Below are positions 14,789-25,826 of a DNA stretch of 40,173 nt, piece after piece. The DNA is taken from positions 1 through 40,173 of the forward strand of contig DXAM01000154.1 in NCBI GenBank assembly GCA_019117025.1, written 5' to 3'. A program made the position numbers and the translations under genes. The stretch comes from Candidatus Microbacterium stercoravium (lineage in GTDB: Bacteria > Actinomycetota > Actinomycetes > Actinomycetales > Microbacteriaceae). Position 1 is the first letter of the stretch. Every line of letters starts with the position of its first letter. The notes beneath the pieces were generated by a model. The model worked only from the letters and a program-made list of their open reading frames with translations, was not told where the DNA came from and made no database searches.

Positions 14789-15805
14789 CTACCGTTCGGC
14801 AGCGCCCGTCCCGGCATCGTCCGGCCCCGCGCTCCCGCGCGCGATCGGGTGCTCCTGACTCTCGCTCATCACCTGCGGATGGCGCTTGGCGAGCAGCACC
14901 ACGCCGATGGCGGCCGCTCCCCCGGCGATCGTCCAGATGATCATCGTCCAGATCGGCGTGCGCGCGGCCTCGCCGAGCAGCGTTGCACCGATGATCACGG
15001 CCACGATCGGGTCCACCACCGTGAGCCCGGCGATCACCAGGTCGGGCGGCCCCGACGCGTACGCGGTCTGCACGAAGTACGCCCCGGCGAGGCCCGCCGC
15101 CGCCAGCGCGATGCCGCACGCGATCGTGATGAAGTCGAACGTGCCGTGCTGCACGCGCGTGATGATCACCTTCGCCAGCGTCGCGACGAATCCGTAGAGC
15201 ACCCCGGCGCCGGTGATGTAGAACAGTGCGCCGGCGCGCGTCTTGAAGATCAGCCAGGCCGCGCCCACGCCGATGAGCACGATCATGAGGATCACGAGCA
15301 GCACGAGCAGCTGCGTCTCATCGAGGGGCGATTCGACCGCGTACAGCGCGGCGAACGCCACGAACACGAAGATGCCGCTGAGACAGAGCGCCACGGCCGT
15401 CATGGATGCCTTGGTCGGCATGTGTCCGGTGACCTGCGCGTTGATGAGGGTCGTCACCACCAGCGAGATCGCACCGAGCGGCTGCACCACGATGAGGGGC
15501 GCGATCGCGAGTGCCGAGAGCTGGCACACGATCGCGGCGACCAGCAGCAGCGTGCCGACGACCCACGAGGGGCGGGACAGCAGCTTCAGCAGGTGGGATG
15601 CGCGCAGCCCGCGTTTGCCGGTCGCGCCCGCCAGCGTCTCGACCTTGCGCACCCCGCGGCTCTGGAACTGCGCCCCGAGCGACATGAACACCGCGCCGGC
15701 GATCGCGAGCGGGATGCCGAGCAGCAGGCCCGGGTTGTCGAACAGCCCGATGAGGTCGTCAGGCGAGACATCGACGCTCGCTGCAGTAGTTGGTGCCCAG
15801 GTCAC
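14789..15805 (-). CDS. DMT-type multi-pass membrane protein (putative transporter)
   Basis: A protein of about 338 residues with nine or ten hydrophobic segments, for example LLLGIPLAIAGAVFMSLGAQ, VVGTLLLVAAIVCQLSALAI, LLVLLVILMIVLIGVGAAWL and TMIIWTIAGGAAAIGVVLLA. Two half-repeats and the segment LSALAIAPLIVVQPLGAISL, with GLTVVDPIVAVIIGATLLGE in the second half, fit the drug/metabolite transporter (EamA or NIPA-like) superfamily. The substrate is unknown. The start is uncertain: I chose GTG at 15805, because an in-frame ATG further upstream (15870) would overlap the divergent def start. It ends 13 nt before the tRNA(CAU). Confidence 0.75.
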   Translation of the reverse strand: MTWAPTTAASVDVSPDDLIGLFDNPGLLLGIPLAIAGAVFMSLGAQFQSRGVRKVETLAGATGKRGLRASHLLKLLSRPSWVVGTLLLVAAIVCQLSALAIAPLIVVQPLGAISLVVTTLINAQVTGHMPTKASMTAVALCLSGIFVFVAFAALYAVESPLDETQLLVLLVILMIVLIGVGAAWLIFKTRAGALFYITGAGVLYGFVATLAKVIITRVQHGTFDFITIACGIALAAAGLAGAYFVQTAYASGPPDLVIAGLTVVDPIVAVIIGATLLGEAARTPIWTMIIWTIAGGAAAIGVVLLAKRHPQVMSESQEHPIARGSAGPDDAGTGAAER

Positions 15806-15854
15806 GTCTTCGAGGGTAATGGTAGTTTCTCGGGGTCCGCCATGGGGCTGGCCG

Positions 15855-15860
15855 TAGCCT
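15855..15860 (+). promoter_or_regulatory. -10 box for a leaderless transcript (def)
   Basis: TAGCCT, then 6 nt, then the ATG at 15867. No Shine-Dalgarno sequence. Confidence 0.5.
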
Positions 15861-15866
15861 TGGGGT

Positions 15867-16433
15867 ATGGCCATTCTCCCGATCCGCATCTGGGGCGACC
15901 CGGTGCTCCACGCTCCCGCAGACCGCGTCGAGACCATCACCGACGAGATCCGCACCCTGGTCGCCGACATGTACGACACCATGGACGCCGCACCCGGCGT
16001 CGGGCTCGCCGCCCCGCAGGTGGGTGTCGGTCTGCGCGTATACACGTACACGTATGAGGACGATGAGGGCCGCCCCTGGCGGGGCGAGATCATCAACCCC
16101 GAACTGCTCATGACGCCGACGGTTCCGGGCGAGCCCGACGAAGACGAAGAGTCCGAGGGATGTCTGTCCTTCCCCGGCGAGCGGTTTCCGCTGCGCCGCT
16201 CCGAGCACGTCGTCGTCACGGGCATCGACATCGAGGGCGAGCCCGTGCGGATCGAGGTCGACGGCTGGCGCGCGCGCATCATGCAGCACGAGTTCGATCA
16301 CCTCGACGGCGTGGTCTACATCGATCGCATCGCGGAGCGCGATTGGAAGACGGCGCAGAAGATCGTCAAGAAACGCCGCTGGGGCGTCCCCGGTGTGAGC
16401 TGGACCCCCGGCGTCGACGACCTCGAGGGCTGA
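15867..16433 (+). CDS. def: Peptide deformylase
   Basis: A 188-residue peptide deformylase, the metal enzyme that removes the formyl group from the initiator methionine of nascent proteins. All three motifs are present: GVGLAAPQ (44-51), EGCLS (97-101, metal ligand Cys99) and QHEFDH (140-145, ligands His141 and His145, catalytic Glu142). An acidic insert (EPDEDEESEG) precedes motif 2. The C-terminus is extended by a basic stretch (KIVKKRRWG). The mRNA appears leaderless. It diverges from the DMT-type gene, with about 60 bp between the chosen starts. Confidence 0.96.
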   Translation: MAILPIRIWGDPVLHAPADRVETITDEIRTLVADMYDTMDAAPGVGLAAPQVGVGLRVYTYTYEDDEGRPWRGEIINPELLMTPTVPGEPDEDEESEGCLSFPGERFPLRRSEHVVVTGIDIEGEPVRIEVDGWRARIMQHEFDHLDGVVYIDRIAERDWKTAQKIVKKRRWGVPGVSWTPGVDDLEG

Positions 16434-16483
16434 CGCGACGCGCCCGACGTCCGTTCGGTTTCGCGTCCCCGTGCCTCGTTTGT

Positions 16484-16489
16484 TAGGCT
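16484..16489 (+). promoter_or_regulatory. Probable -10 box of tRNA-Asn
   Basis: TAGGCT, 34 nt upstream of the tRNA 5' end. It matches the TAGNNT type seen at other genes here. The -35 is weak (TTCGCG, 18 bp away). Confidence 0.4.
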
Positions 16490-16523
16490 GATGGAGTTGC
16501 GCGCGACGCGTGACAGAGCATGA

Positions 16524-16595
16524 TCCTCGGTAGCTCAACGGCAGAGCAGCCGGCTGTTAACCGGCAGGTTATTGGTTCGAATCCAATCCGGGGAG
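16524..16595 (+). tRNA. tRNA-Asn (anticodon GUU)
   Basis: A 72-nt cloverleaf: acceptor TCCTCGG with CCGGGGA, D arm TAGCTCAACGGCAGAGCA, anticodon stem GCCGG/CCGGC around CTGTTAA (anticodon GTT), T arm ATTGGTTCGAATCCAAT, discriminator G. CCA is not encoded. A terminator follows within 8 nt. Confidence 0.96.
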
Positions 16596-16602
16596 CGTTC
16601 GA

Positions 16603-16637
16603 GAAGAACCCCGTCACCTCAGGTGGCGGGGTTCTTC
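16603..16637. terminator. Bidirectional terminator after tRNA-Asn
   Basis: GAAGAACCCCG (16603-16613) pairs perfectly with CGGGGTTCTTC (16627-16637), and CACC with GGTG extends the stem inside. It also terminates the convergent ABC ATPase gene, whose stop codon is at 16640. Confidence 0.85.
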
Positions 16638-16639
16638 TG

Positions 16640-17425
16640 CTATGCCTCGATGAAGGCGAGCGAGTCTTCGGCACCGGGCGTAACGATCGGATCCTCGCCC
16701 GCGGCGCGCCACGTCACCGGAGCGCCCTGATCGAGCACGATCTGATCGGCATCGATCTCGCGCGCGAACGACGAGTCGTTCGTCACCACGAGAGCGGCCA
16801 TCCCCCACTCGGCGCGGCGACGTCTGATCGCGTCGCGCACCACGTGCCGCACCTCGACGTCGATGCCCGCAAGCGGTTCATCGGCGATGAGCAGCCGAGG
16901 ATCCATGACGAGTGCTCGCGCCAGCGCAACGCGCTGGCGCATGCCGGCGCTCAGCTCGTGCGGAAAGCGACCGGCTGCCCCGAGGGGCAGTCGCACCTCG
17001 TCGAGCAGCGTCGACACGCGCACCTCGAGGCGCTGCCGGTCGATCCGAGGCTCGCGCGAGACGATCGGCTCGACGATCACGTCGCCGATCGTCATGTCGG
17101 GATCGAACGACGGTCCCGCGTCCTGCGCGAGATAGCCGACCCGATAGCTCAGCACGTTGCGCGCACGGCCGGGGTGCCGCGCCGAGATGCCGCAGACCGT
17201 CGCGGAACCGCCCACAATGCGCGCATCGGGCGTGCGCAGGCCCGTGAGCACGGTCGCGAGCGATGACTTGCCCGAGCCGGTCGTGCCCGACACGCACAGG
17301 GCACCGCCGAAGCGCACGCTCGCGCTCACGCCGTCCACCGCGCGCACGGCGCCCGTGCCGCGCCCTCGTTCCACGCTCAGATCGTCCAGGCGCAGAGCCC
17401 ACTCGGTCAGCTCCGGAATACGCAT
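16640..17425 (-). CDS. Orphan peptide-type ABC transporter ATPase with altered switch histidine
   Basis: A 261-residue ABC ATPase. Walker A is GTTGSGKSS (47-55), the Q-loop YLAQ (98-101), the signature LSAGMRQR (158-165) and Walker B LLIADEP (178-184), in the style of the Dpp/Opp/Nik import ATPases. The switch region reads VVTND (213-217 approximately) where family members have a histidine (THD), so the catalytic His is replaced by Asn. No permease or binding-protein gene is adjacent. It begins 14 nt after dnaG with AGGAT before the ATG and is probably co-transcribed with dusB-dgt-dnaG. The role is unknown; reduced ATPase activity is inferred. Confidence 0.85.
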   Translation of the reverse strand: MRIPELTEWALRLDDLSVERGRGTGAVRAVDGVSASVRFGGALCVSGTTGSGKSSLATVLTGLRTPDARIVGGSATVCGISARHPGRARNVLSYRVGYLAQDAGPSFDPDMTIGDVIVEPIVSREPRIDRQRLEVRVSTLLDEVRLPLGAAGRFPHELSAGMRQRVALARALVMDPRLLIADEPLAGIDVEVRHVVRDAIRRRRAEWGMAALVVTNDSSFAREIDADQIVLDQGAPVTWRAAGEDPIVTPGAEDSLAFIEA

Positions 17426-17439
17426 CCGACCATCCTGCC

Positions 17440-19284
17440 CTACTCGCCCGCGATCACGCGGCGCTCCTCGTCGATGTCGCGCAATCGCAGCCGCACGGCG
17501 CGCCCCTCCTCCGACTCGGGTGCCACCCGCTGCACCTCGCCGAGCAGCTCGCGCTTGCGCTGATCGAGTTCCCGCACGATGATGCGCCGGCAGAGGTCGT
17601 TGGCCGACAGCGCGGCGTGCTCCTCATCCCGCGCGGGGAAGTCGCGCATCAGCACCTCGCCGCCGAGCTGCCGGAGCGCCTGCGGCAGCTGATCGATCGC
17701 GGCCTGTCCCCATCCGGGGCGTGTGCGGTCGACGGCCGAGATCGCCCGGCGCAGCACGTCGAGCGCCGGCGTGCGGAACTGCGCCTCGAGCGCGCGGTGC
17801 ATCAGCGTGGGCTCGATCCGATGCCCGTACTGCAGGATCCCCGTGAGCGCATCGCGCTCCACCGCAACGTCGGTGGTGCGCGGCAGCGACGCGAGCGTCG
17901 TGGCCGGGGCGGCAGTCACCGGTGCCGGCTGGAACGCCCGATCGTCCTGGCGGGCACCGCCGCGGGCCGCGTTCTCCACCTCGCGGTGCACGTCGGTCGG
18001 ATCCATGCCGAGTCGCTGCGCGAGCACGCGCTCGTACCCGGGACGGATCAGGCGATCCTTGATCTCGGCCACGATGGGCGCCGCGGCGCGCAGCGCCCCC
18101 ACGCGCCCTTCCACGCTCGTGAGGGGGAACCCCGCGAGCTTGCGGTCGATCACGAACTCGAACATCGGAGAGCGGTGATCGAGCAGTCCGCGCACCGCGG
18201 CATCGCCGCGCTGCAGGCGCAGGTCGCACGGGTCCAGGCCGTCGGGAGCGACTGCCACGAACGTCTGCGCCGAGAAGCGGTCGGCATCGGCGAACGCACG
18301 CAGCGCGGCCTTCTGCCCCGCCTCGTCCCCGTCGAAGGTGAAGATGACCTCGCCGGTCGCCGAATCATCGCCCATCACGCGCCGGAGGGTGCGGATGTGC
18401 TCGCTGCCGAAGGCTGTGCCGCACGTCGCGACCGCGGTCGTCAGCCCTGCGAGGTGACAGGCCATCACGTCGGTGTACCCCTCGACGACGATGACGCGCT
18501 TGGGGTCGCCGCGCGAGATGTCGCGTTTGGCGAGATCGAGGCCGTAGAGCACCTGATTCTTCTTGTAGATCGGCGTCTCGGGCGTGTTGAGGTACTTGGG
18601 ACCCTGATCGTCGTCGTAGAGCTTGCGCGCGCCGAACCCGATCGTCTGCCCCGTCACATCCCGGATCGGCCACACGATCCGGCCGCGGAAGCGGTCGTAC
18701 ACTCCCCCGCGCTGATTCGTGGAGACGAGCCCGGCCGTCACGAGCTCGTCACGCGTGAAGCCCTCGCCCGTGAGGTGCGTGAGCAGGTGGTCCCAGCCCT
18801 TCGGGGCGTATCCGACGCCGAAGTGGCTCGCGGCACCGGGGTCGAAACCGCGTCCGCCGAGGAACGCGCGCGCCGACTCCGCCTCGGGAGTGAGCAGCTG
18901 GGTTCGGAAGTACTCCGCCGCGCTCGTGTTCGCGGCGAACAGACGCGCGCGGCCGCTCGTCTCGGGAGCCGGCCCGCCGCCGTCCTCGTAGTGCAGCGGG
19001 AACCCGATGCGGGCCGCGACCGCCTCGACCGCCTCCGAGAACGACAGGTGATCCATCTCGCGCAGGAACGTGTAGACGTCGCCCGACTCGCCGCAGCCGA
19101 AGCAGTGGTAGAACCCCTGGCTCGGGCGCACGTTGAAGCTGGGGCTCTTCTCGTCGTGGAACGGGCACAGCCCCTTCATCGAGCCGATGCCGGCCGACTT
19201 CAGGGCGACGCGTTCGCCGATCACGTCGGCGATGTTGGTGCGCGCCTTGACCTCTTCGACGTCGGCCTGGCGGATGCGCGCCAT
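17440..19284 (-). CDS. dnaG: DNA primase
   Basis: A 614-residue primase that makes RNA primers for replication. The CHC2 zinc-binding domain has C40, H43, C61 and C64. The TOPRIM catalytic domain shows VVEGYTD (Glu268) and FDGDEAG (Asp318 and Asp320). The C-terminal helicase-interaction region follows. I chose the ATG at 19284 ([13 protein letters not shown]), the usual family start, although the frame is open upstream. That ATG overlaps the dgt stop by one base (TGATG), so the two genes are translationally coupled. Confidence 0.96.
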   Translation of the reverse strand: MARIRQADVEEVKARTNIADVIGERVALKSAGIGSMKGLCPFHDEKSPSFNVRPSQGFYHCFGCGESGDVYTFLREMDHLSFSEAVEAVAARIGFPLHYEDGGGPAPETSGRARLFAANTSAAEYFRTQLLTPEAESARAFLGGRGFDPGAASHFGVGYAPKGWDHLLTHLTGEGFTRDELVTAGLVSTNQRGGVYDRFRGRIVWPIRDVTGQTIGFGARKLYDDDQGPKYLNTPETPIYKKNQVLYGLDLAKRDISRGDPKRVIVVEGYTDVMACHLAGLTTAVATCGTAFGSEHIRTLRRVMGDDSATGEVIFTFDGDEAGQKAALRAFADADRFSAQTFVAVAPDGLDPCDLRLQRGDAAVRGLLDHRSPMFEFVIDRKLAGFPLTSVEGRVGALRAAAPIVAEIKDRLIRPGYERVLAQRLGMDPTDVHREVENAARGGARQDDRAFQPAPVTAAPATTLASLPRTTDVAVERDALTGILQYGHRIEPTLMHRALEAQFRTPALDVLRRAISAVDRTRPGWGQAAIDQLPQALRQLGGEVLMRDFPARDEEHAALSANDLCRRIIVRELDQRKRELLGEVQRVAPESEEGRAVRLRLRDIDEERRVIAGE

Positions 19285-20612
19285 CAGCGCACCCCGGCGC
19301 GGGTCGCGCCGATCCAGATGCCGACCGATGCCGGATCGATGTCGCCGACGAGCCGTGCGTGCCACGCGACCGCCGTCTGATCCGTCAGGCTCGCCACCTG
19401 GTCGACGATCACGCGCCCGCGCTCATCGTCGGTCGTGGCGGCCGCATAGTCCGCAGCGAACGCCGGATCGAGCTGATCGGCGCCCGAGGAGAACAGCGTG
19501 TCGGTCGACCACAGCGCGTTCGCGATGCGCGTCAGCACGGCGCGCTGCTCGTGGTACACCGTGCGCCGCTCTTCGATCGTGACGATCGATGCGCCCATGA
19601 TGCCCTTGAGCACCGCGATCTCGAGCTCGACCTCGCGGGGAACGACCACGTGCGCGCGGTACCGCGTGAGGTCGCCGGGACCGTGCAGGTCGCGCGTGGC
19701 GGCGACGGCCGAGCTCGCGAAGCGACCGATCAGGTCGCTCGTGAGGTTCTTCAGCCGCGCGAGAGCCTCGCGCGACCGGTCGAAACCTGTCAGCCACATC
19801 GGCTGGCGGGTCAGGCGGTACAGCGCATCCGCGAGCTCGTCGCGCGAGTAGTCGTAGCCGACCCAGGCCTGGATCTTGCCGATCAGCGGGTGGTGCTCGA
19901 CGGGATCGGCGAGCAGCGCGACGTCGACGTATCCGTTCATCACGGCATCTTCGAAGTCGTGCACCGAGTACGCGATGTCGTCCGAGAGGTCCATCACCTC
20001 GGCCTCGATGCAGCGCACGCGCTCGGGCGCACCCTCGCGCATCCACCGGTAGATCTCTTCGTCCTCCGGATACACGCCGAACTTCAGGCGCCCGCCGGGG
20101 TCGGCGACCGGATCCGTCACGGTCCAGGGGTACTTGCACGTCGCGTCGAGCGTCGCGCGCGTGAGGTTCAGACCGACCGATCGCGCTCCCTGCATGGTCT
20201 TCGCCTCGAGACGGGTGAGGATCCTGAGGCTCTGCGCGTTGCCCTCGAAGCCGCCGAACCCGGTGGCCCACTCGTTGAGGGCGCGTTCGCCGTTGTGCCC
20301 GAACGGCGGATGCCCGAGATCGTGGCTCAGGCACGCGGCGTCGACCACGTCCTCGTCGAGGCCGAGGGACGTGGCCAGCTCGCGGCCGATCTGCGCCACC
20401 TCGAGCGAGTGCGTGAGGCGGTTGCGGGCGAAGTCGGCGTCGCTCGCGGGGCTCAGCACCTGCGTCTTGGCGGCGAGGCGCCGCAGCGCGGCGGAGTGCA
20501 GCACGCGCGCACGGTCGCGGGCGAAGTGCCCGCGCGAGGAACGGTGCTGTTCGAAGAGGAATCGCTCGGTGTCCCGCGAGGAGTAGCCCGCGGGAATCGA
20601 CTCAACCGCCAC
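19284..20612 (-). CDS. dgt: Deoxyguanosinetriphosphate triphosphohydrolase-like protein
   Basis: A 442-residue HD-domain dNTPase that splits dGTP or other dNTPs to the deoxynucleoside and triphosphate. The metal-binding histidine is in RNRLTHSLE (about 64-71), the HD pair in [16 protein letters not shown] (about 94-109), and a later Asp in the [12 protein letters not shown] segment. The start chosen is GTG at 20612, overlapping the dusB stop by 11 nt. GGAG lies about 10 nt upstream. The order dgt-dnaG is conserved in actinobacteria. Confidence 0.93.
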   Translation of the reverse strand: MAVESIPAGYSSRDTERFLFEQHRSSRGHFARDRARVLHSAALRRLAAKTQVLSPASDADFARNRLTHSLEVAQIGRELATSLGLDEDVVDAACLSHDLGHPPFGHNGERALNEWATGFGGFEGNAQSLRILTRLEAKTMQGARSVGLNLTRATLDATCKYPWTVTDPVADPGGRLKFGVYPEDEEIYRWMREGAPERVRCIEAEVMDLSDDIAYSVHDFEDAVMNGYVDVALLADPVEHHPLIGKIQAWVGYDYSRDELADALYRLTRQPMWLTGFDRSREALARLKNLTSDLIGRFASSAVAATRDLHGPGDLTRYRAHVVVPREVELEIAVLKGIMGASIVTIEERRTVYHEQRAVLTRIANALWSTDTLFSSGADQLDPAFAADYAAATTDDERGRVIVDQVASLTDQTAVAWHARLVGDIDPASVGIWIGATRAGVR

Positions 20613-21783
20613 TGGTGTCCAGCTCCGCTTCCTGCAGTTCGGCGCTCGCGCGCTCATTGAGAGTGCGGGATTCGAGCCACCCCTCGGGCAGCACCGCCCG
20701 TCGTGCACGGCCCGACCGACCGCGCGGCCCTTCCACGCCCTCGCCGGGGTACGGCGCGCTGAGATCGAGCTCTGCGATCAGCGCGTCGATGTCGGCGAGC
20801 GTATCGACCTTCGTGAACCGGCCGCGCATCTCACCGCCGACCGGATACCCCTTGAAGTACCAGCCCGCGTGCTTGCGGATGTCGCGGCAGCCGCGCAGCT
20901 CGTCCTCGTAGAAGTCGACGAGCAGCTCGGCATGGCGGCGGAATGCCTGCGCCACGAACGACAGCGTCGCATCGACGACCGGGGCTTCGCCTCCGAAGGC
21001 GCGCGCGAGCTCGCCGAACAGCCACGGCCGGCCGAGGCAGCCGCGACCGACCACGACGCCGTCGCAGCCCGTCTCGTCGACCATGCGGATCGCGTCCTCG
21101 GCGCTCCAGATATCGCCGTTGCCGAGCACCGGGATCCCCGTGATCTGCTCCTTCAGGCGCGCGATCGCCGACCAGTCGGCCGTGCCCGAGTACGACTGCT
21201 CGAGCGTGCGCGCGTGCAGCGAGATCGCGGCCGCGCCGACGTCTTCGGCGATGCGCGCCGCGTCGAGATAGGTGAGGTGGTCGTCGTCGACGCCCTTGCG
21301 CATCTTGACGGTCACGGGAACGTCGCCCGCACCGTCGACGGCGGCCGCCACGATGTCGCGGAACAGATCGAGCTTCCAAGGCAGCGCGGATCCGCCGCCC
21401 TTGCGCGTGACCTTGGGCACGGGGCAGCCGAAGTTGAGGTCGATGTGATCGGCGTGATCCTCGCCCGCGATGATGCGAGCCGCCTCACCCGTGTACTTCG
21501 GGTCGACGCCGTAGAGCTGGATGGATCGCGGCGACTCCGACTCGTGATGCTGGATCAGCCGCATCGTGACGTCGTTGCGCTCGACGAGCGCGCGCGTCGT
21601 GATCATCTCGGTCACGTACAGCCCGATGCCGTACTCGCGGCACAGCCGGCGGAACGCCATGTTCGTCACGCCCGCCATCGGGGCGAGGACGACCGGCACG
21701 TCGATCGTGAGCGATCCGATGCGCAGGGGCGGCATGTCGCGCACAGCGGGCGCAGCAGGGGCAGTCTCGAGGGCGATCGTCAC
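20602..21783 (-). CDS. dusB: tRNA-dihydrouridine synthase
   Basis: A 393-residue flavoenzyme that reduces specific uridines in the tRNA D-loop. The N-terminal VVLAPMAGVTN, the catalytic cysteine Cys120 (NFGCPVPKVTRKGGGSAL), the FMN-binding strand HARTLEQSYSGTADW and the GNGDIWS motif are all in place. The C-terminal part has the helical domain ending with a basic stretch (RGRSGRARRAV). The start is GTG at 21783, preceded by GAGAAT at 6-nt spacing, which suggests a leaderless mRNA. It is the first gene of dusB-dgt-dnaG-ABC. Confidence 0.95.
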   Translation of the reverse strand: MTIALETAPAAPAVRDMPPLRIGSLTIDVPVVLAPMAGVTNMAFRRLCREYGIGLYVTEMITTRALVERNDVTMRLIQHHESESPRSIQLYGVDPKYTGEAARIIAGEDHADHIDLNFGCPVPKVTRKGGGSALPWKLDLFRDIVAAAVDGAGDVPVTVKMRKGVDDDHLTYLDAARIAEDVGAAAISLHARTLEQSYSGTADWSAIARLKEQITGIPVLGNGDIWSAEDAIRMVDETGCDGVVVGRGCLGRPWLFGELARAFGGEAPVVDATLSFVAQAFRRHAELLVDFYEDELRGCRDIRKHAGWYFKGYPVGGEMRGRFTKVDTLADIDALIAELDLSAPYPGEGVEGPRGRSGRARRAVLPEGWLESRTLNERASAELQEAELDTSGG

Positions 21784-21828
21784 GGATCCATTCTCTCACC
21801 ATCGGGCTCCGAGTCGCCCCAGCGCCGG

Positions 21829-21834
21829 TACCCT
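21829..21834 (+). promoter_or_regulatory. -10 box for a leaderless transcript (glutathione peroxidase)
   Basis: TACCCT, then 6 nt, then the ATG at 21841; no Shine-Dalgarno sequence. The divergent dusB start has GAGAAT (21795-21790) at the same 6-nt spacing. Confidence 0.5.
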
Positions 21835-21840
21835 GTGCAT

Positions 21841-22338
21841 ATGTCCACTGAATCGGATCCGCGCACCATCGAATTCCTCGACGCAGACGGCGCCGAGAAG
21901 ACGCTCGCCGACTACGGATCGGGCGTCACGCTCGTCGTGAACGTCGCCAGCAAGTGCGGCCTCACCCCGCAGTACGAGCAGCTCGAACAGCTGCAGCGCA
22001 CCTACGGCGAACGCGGGCTCCGCATCGTCGGCTTCCCGTGCAACCAGTTCATGGGCCAGGAGCCCGGCTCGATGGACGAGATCCTCGATTACTGTGCGAC
22101 GACGTGGGGCGTGAGCTTCCCGATCGCCGACAAGATCCGCGTGAACGGTTCGAACGCGGCCCCGCTCTACAAGGCGCTGAAGAAGACGAAGGACCACGCG
22201 GGCGTCGCGGGCCCGGTCGCCTGGAACTTCGAGAAGTTCGTCATCCTGCCCTCGGGCGAGGTCGAGCGGTTCCGTCCGCAGACGAAGCCCGACGACCCGG
22301 CGATCATCGCGCTCATCGAGAAGGGCCTCACCGCTTAG
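21841..22338 (+). CDS. Glutathione peroxidase-family thiol peroxidase
   Basis: A 165-residue peroxidase of the GPx family. The peroxidatic cysteine is Cys39 (NVASKCGLTPQY), followed by FPCNQFMGQEPG (with Gln73) and WNFEKF (Trp128, Asn129), which complete the catalytic tetrad. Cys85 is a candidate resolving cysteine. Actinobacteria lack glutathione, so thioredoxin or mycothiol-linked reductants are more likely; this is inference. It detoxifies hydroperoxides in the cytosol. Its 3' end overlaps the convergent uppS gene by 11 bp. Confidence 0.93.
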   Translation: MSTESDPRTIEFLDADGAEKTLADYGSGVTLVVNVASKCGLTPQYEQLEQLQRTYGERGLRIVGFPCNQFMGQEPGSMDEILDYCATTWGVSFPIADKIRVNGSNAAPLYKALKKTKDHAGVAGPVAWNFEKFVILPSGEVERFRPQTKPDDPAIIALIEKGLTA

Positions 22339-23125
22339 GCTGATCGATCGCGCCGCCGTAGCGGCGGTCGCGCTCGTGGTACCGCGTGATCGCGCGCCAC
22401 AGGTTCTCCCGAGAGAACTCGGGCCACAGCGCGTCGTCGAAGATCATCTCGGCGTAGGCCGACTCCCAGAGCATGAAGTTGCTCGTACGCTGCTCGCCGC
22501 CCGAGCGGATGAACAGGTCGACGTCGGGCATCGCCGGCACGTAGAGGTGCTTCGAGATCGTCTTCTCGTTGATCGCGGAGGGCTTCAGGCGCCCGGCCTG
22601 CACCTCCTGCGCCATCTGCCGCATGGCGTCGACGAGCTCCCACCGACCGCCGTAATTGATGCACATCGCGAGCGTCATCGTGCGATTGTCCTTCGTGAGC
22701 TCCTCGGCGACCTCGAGGTCCTTGATGACCGACCCCCAGAGCTTCGGGCGCCGGCCCGCCCACCGCACGCGCACGCCCCACTCGTTGAGCTGATCGCGGT
22801 GCTTGTGCAGCACCTCGCGATTGAACCCCATGAGGAAGGTCACCTCCGCCGGCGACCGCTTCCAGTTCTCGGTCGAGAAGGCATAGACCGACAGGTGCTT
22901 GACACCGGCCTGCACGGCGCCCGCGATCACGTCGAGCATGGCGTCGACGCCCACCCGGTGGCCCTCGGTGCGCGGAAGGCCCTGCTGATTCGCCCAGCGG
23001 CCGTTGCCGTCCATCACGATCGCGACGTGGTTCGGCACCGGGCCGGCGAACCGGGGCGGCTCGAGGCCCGTCCAGTTCAGCGGCTTGAACGGCTCGGCGT
23101 CGGGGTGCGTGTACGGCTTCGGCAT
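22328..23125 (-). CDS. uppS: Isoprenyl transferase (undecaprenyl/decaprenyl diphosphate synthase)
   Basis: A 265-residue cis-prenyltransferase that builds the polyprenyl carrier lipid for peptidoglycan and other envelope polymers. The catalytic Asp39 is in IVMDGNGRWA, SVYAFSTENW follows, and the C-terminal diphosphate-binding RSGGEQRTSNFMLW is intact. The chain length cannot be told from sequence. The ATG at 23125 follows GATAAT by 6 nt, so a leaderless start is likely; the recO stop codon lies within that box. The stop overlaps the convergent gpx gene and no terminator is visible. Confidence 0.95.
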   Translation of the reverse strand: MPKPYTHPDAEPFKPLNWTGLEPPRFAGPVPNHVAIVMDGNGRWANQQGLPRTEGHRVGVDAMLDVIAGAVQAGVKHLSVYAFSTENWKRSPAEVTFLMGFNREVLHKHRDQLNEWGVRVRWAGRRPKLWGSVIKDLEVAEELTKDNRTMTLAMCINYGGRWELVDAMRQMAQEVQAGRLKPSAINEKTISKHLYVPAMPDVDLFIRSGGEQRTSNFMLWESAYAEMIFDDALWPEFSRENLWRAITRYHERDRRYGGAIDQPKR

Positions 23126-23131
23126 GCTGCC

Positions 23132-23137
23132 ATTATC
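23132..23137 (-). promoter_or_regulatory. -10 box for a leaderless transcript (uppS), overlapping the recO stop
   Basis: GATAAT (minus strand), then 6 nt, then the uppS ATG. The TAA stop of recO is inside the box. Confidence 0.5.
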
Positions 23138-23870
23138 CCGCCCTGCGCGGCGTCCCTCCGCCGAGCGAGCGGATCGAGCGCTCCAGATGGTACTGCGCGT
23201 ACGCCGCGACGAGGCCCCCGGCGCGGTCGAGCGTGCGCGGATCCGCGTCGTCGATCTCGCTCCATTCGCCGGCGAGCAGCGCGGCGACCGCGTGCAGGGC
23301 ATCCGGATCCGCCCGCGGTGTTCCCGCGGGCGCGCACGCCTGGCACACGGCACCGCCCGCGTGCGGAGAGAAGCGCTCGTGCGGCCCCGCCTCCCCGCAC
23401 CGCGCACACGCCTCGAGCTGCACCGGCCAGCCGCTGAGGGCGAGCGCGCGCAGCAGGTACGAGTCGCGCGTGGCCGCCGCCGCGTGCTCGCCGCGGGCGA
23501 GCGAGCGCAGCGCGCCGACCAGCAGGAAGAACTGCTGGGGCTGCGCATCACCCTCGCCGACCAGCCGATCCGCCGCCTCAGCCATGGCGTTCGCCGCGAG
23601 ATAGCGGTCGTAATCGGCCGCGATGCGCGCGCCGTAGGCGCCCACCTGATCCACCTGTTGCACGATGTCGAGGCTGCGCCCGATGTAGAGCTGCGCGTCG
23701 ACGGCCATGAACGGCTCGAGGCGTGCGCCGAACTTGCTCGAGGTTCGGCGCACGCCCTTCGCCACCGCGCGCACCTTGCCGTGCTGGCGCGTCAGCAGCG
23801 TGAGGATGCGATCGGCTTCGCCGAGCTTCTGGGTGCGGAGCACGACCGCGTCATCTCGATAGGTGGGCAC
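23133..23870 (-). CDS. recO: DNA repair protein RecO
   Basis: A 245-residue RecO, which with RecR loads RecA at gaps. It has the N-terminal OB-fold ([19 protein letters not shown]) and a zinc-binding site made by C155/C158 (CARC) and C176/C179 (CQAC). The start is GTG at 23870, which follows GATAAT by 6 nt. It lies between leuA and uppS on the minus strand, as in related actinobacteria. Confidence 0.93.
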   Translation of the reverse strand: MPTYRDDAVVLRTQKLGEADRILTLLTRQHGKVRAVAKGVRRTSSKFGARLEPFMAVDAQLYIGRSLDIVQQVDQVGAYGARIAADYDRYLAANAMAEAADRLVGEGDAQPQQFFLLVGALRSLARGEHAAAATRDSYLLRALALSGWPVQLEACARCGEAGPHERFSPHAGGAVCQACAPAGTPRADPDALHAVAALLAGEWSEIDDADPRTLDRAGGLVAAYAQYHLERSIRSLGGGTPRRAG

Positions 23871-23876
23871 CCCACC

Positions 23877-23882
23877 ATTATC
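23877..23882 (-). promoter_or_regulatory. -10 box for a leaderless transcript (recO)
   Basis: GATAAT, then 6 nt, then the recO GTG (23870). It lies in the 19-bp gap after leuA. Confidence 0.5.
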
Positions 23883-23889
23883 CGCCGGA

Positions 23890-25745
<1,856 letters not shown>

Positions 25746-25826
25746 CGAACTGTCGCACGCTTCCACGATAGCACGCAGAGTGCCCTCCGAATCATCGTCT
25801 CCGGCCGCGCCCGGTGAGCATTGTGC

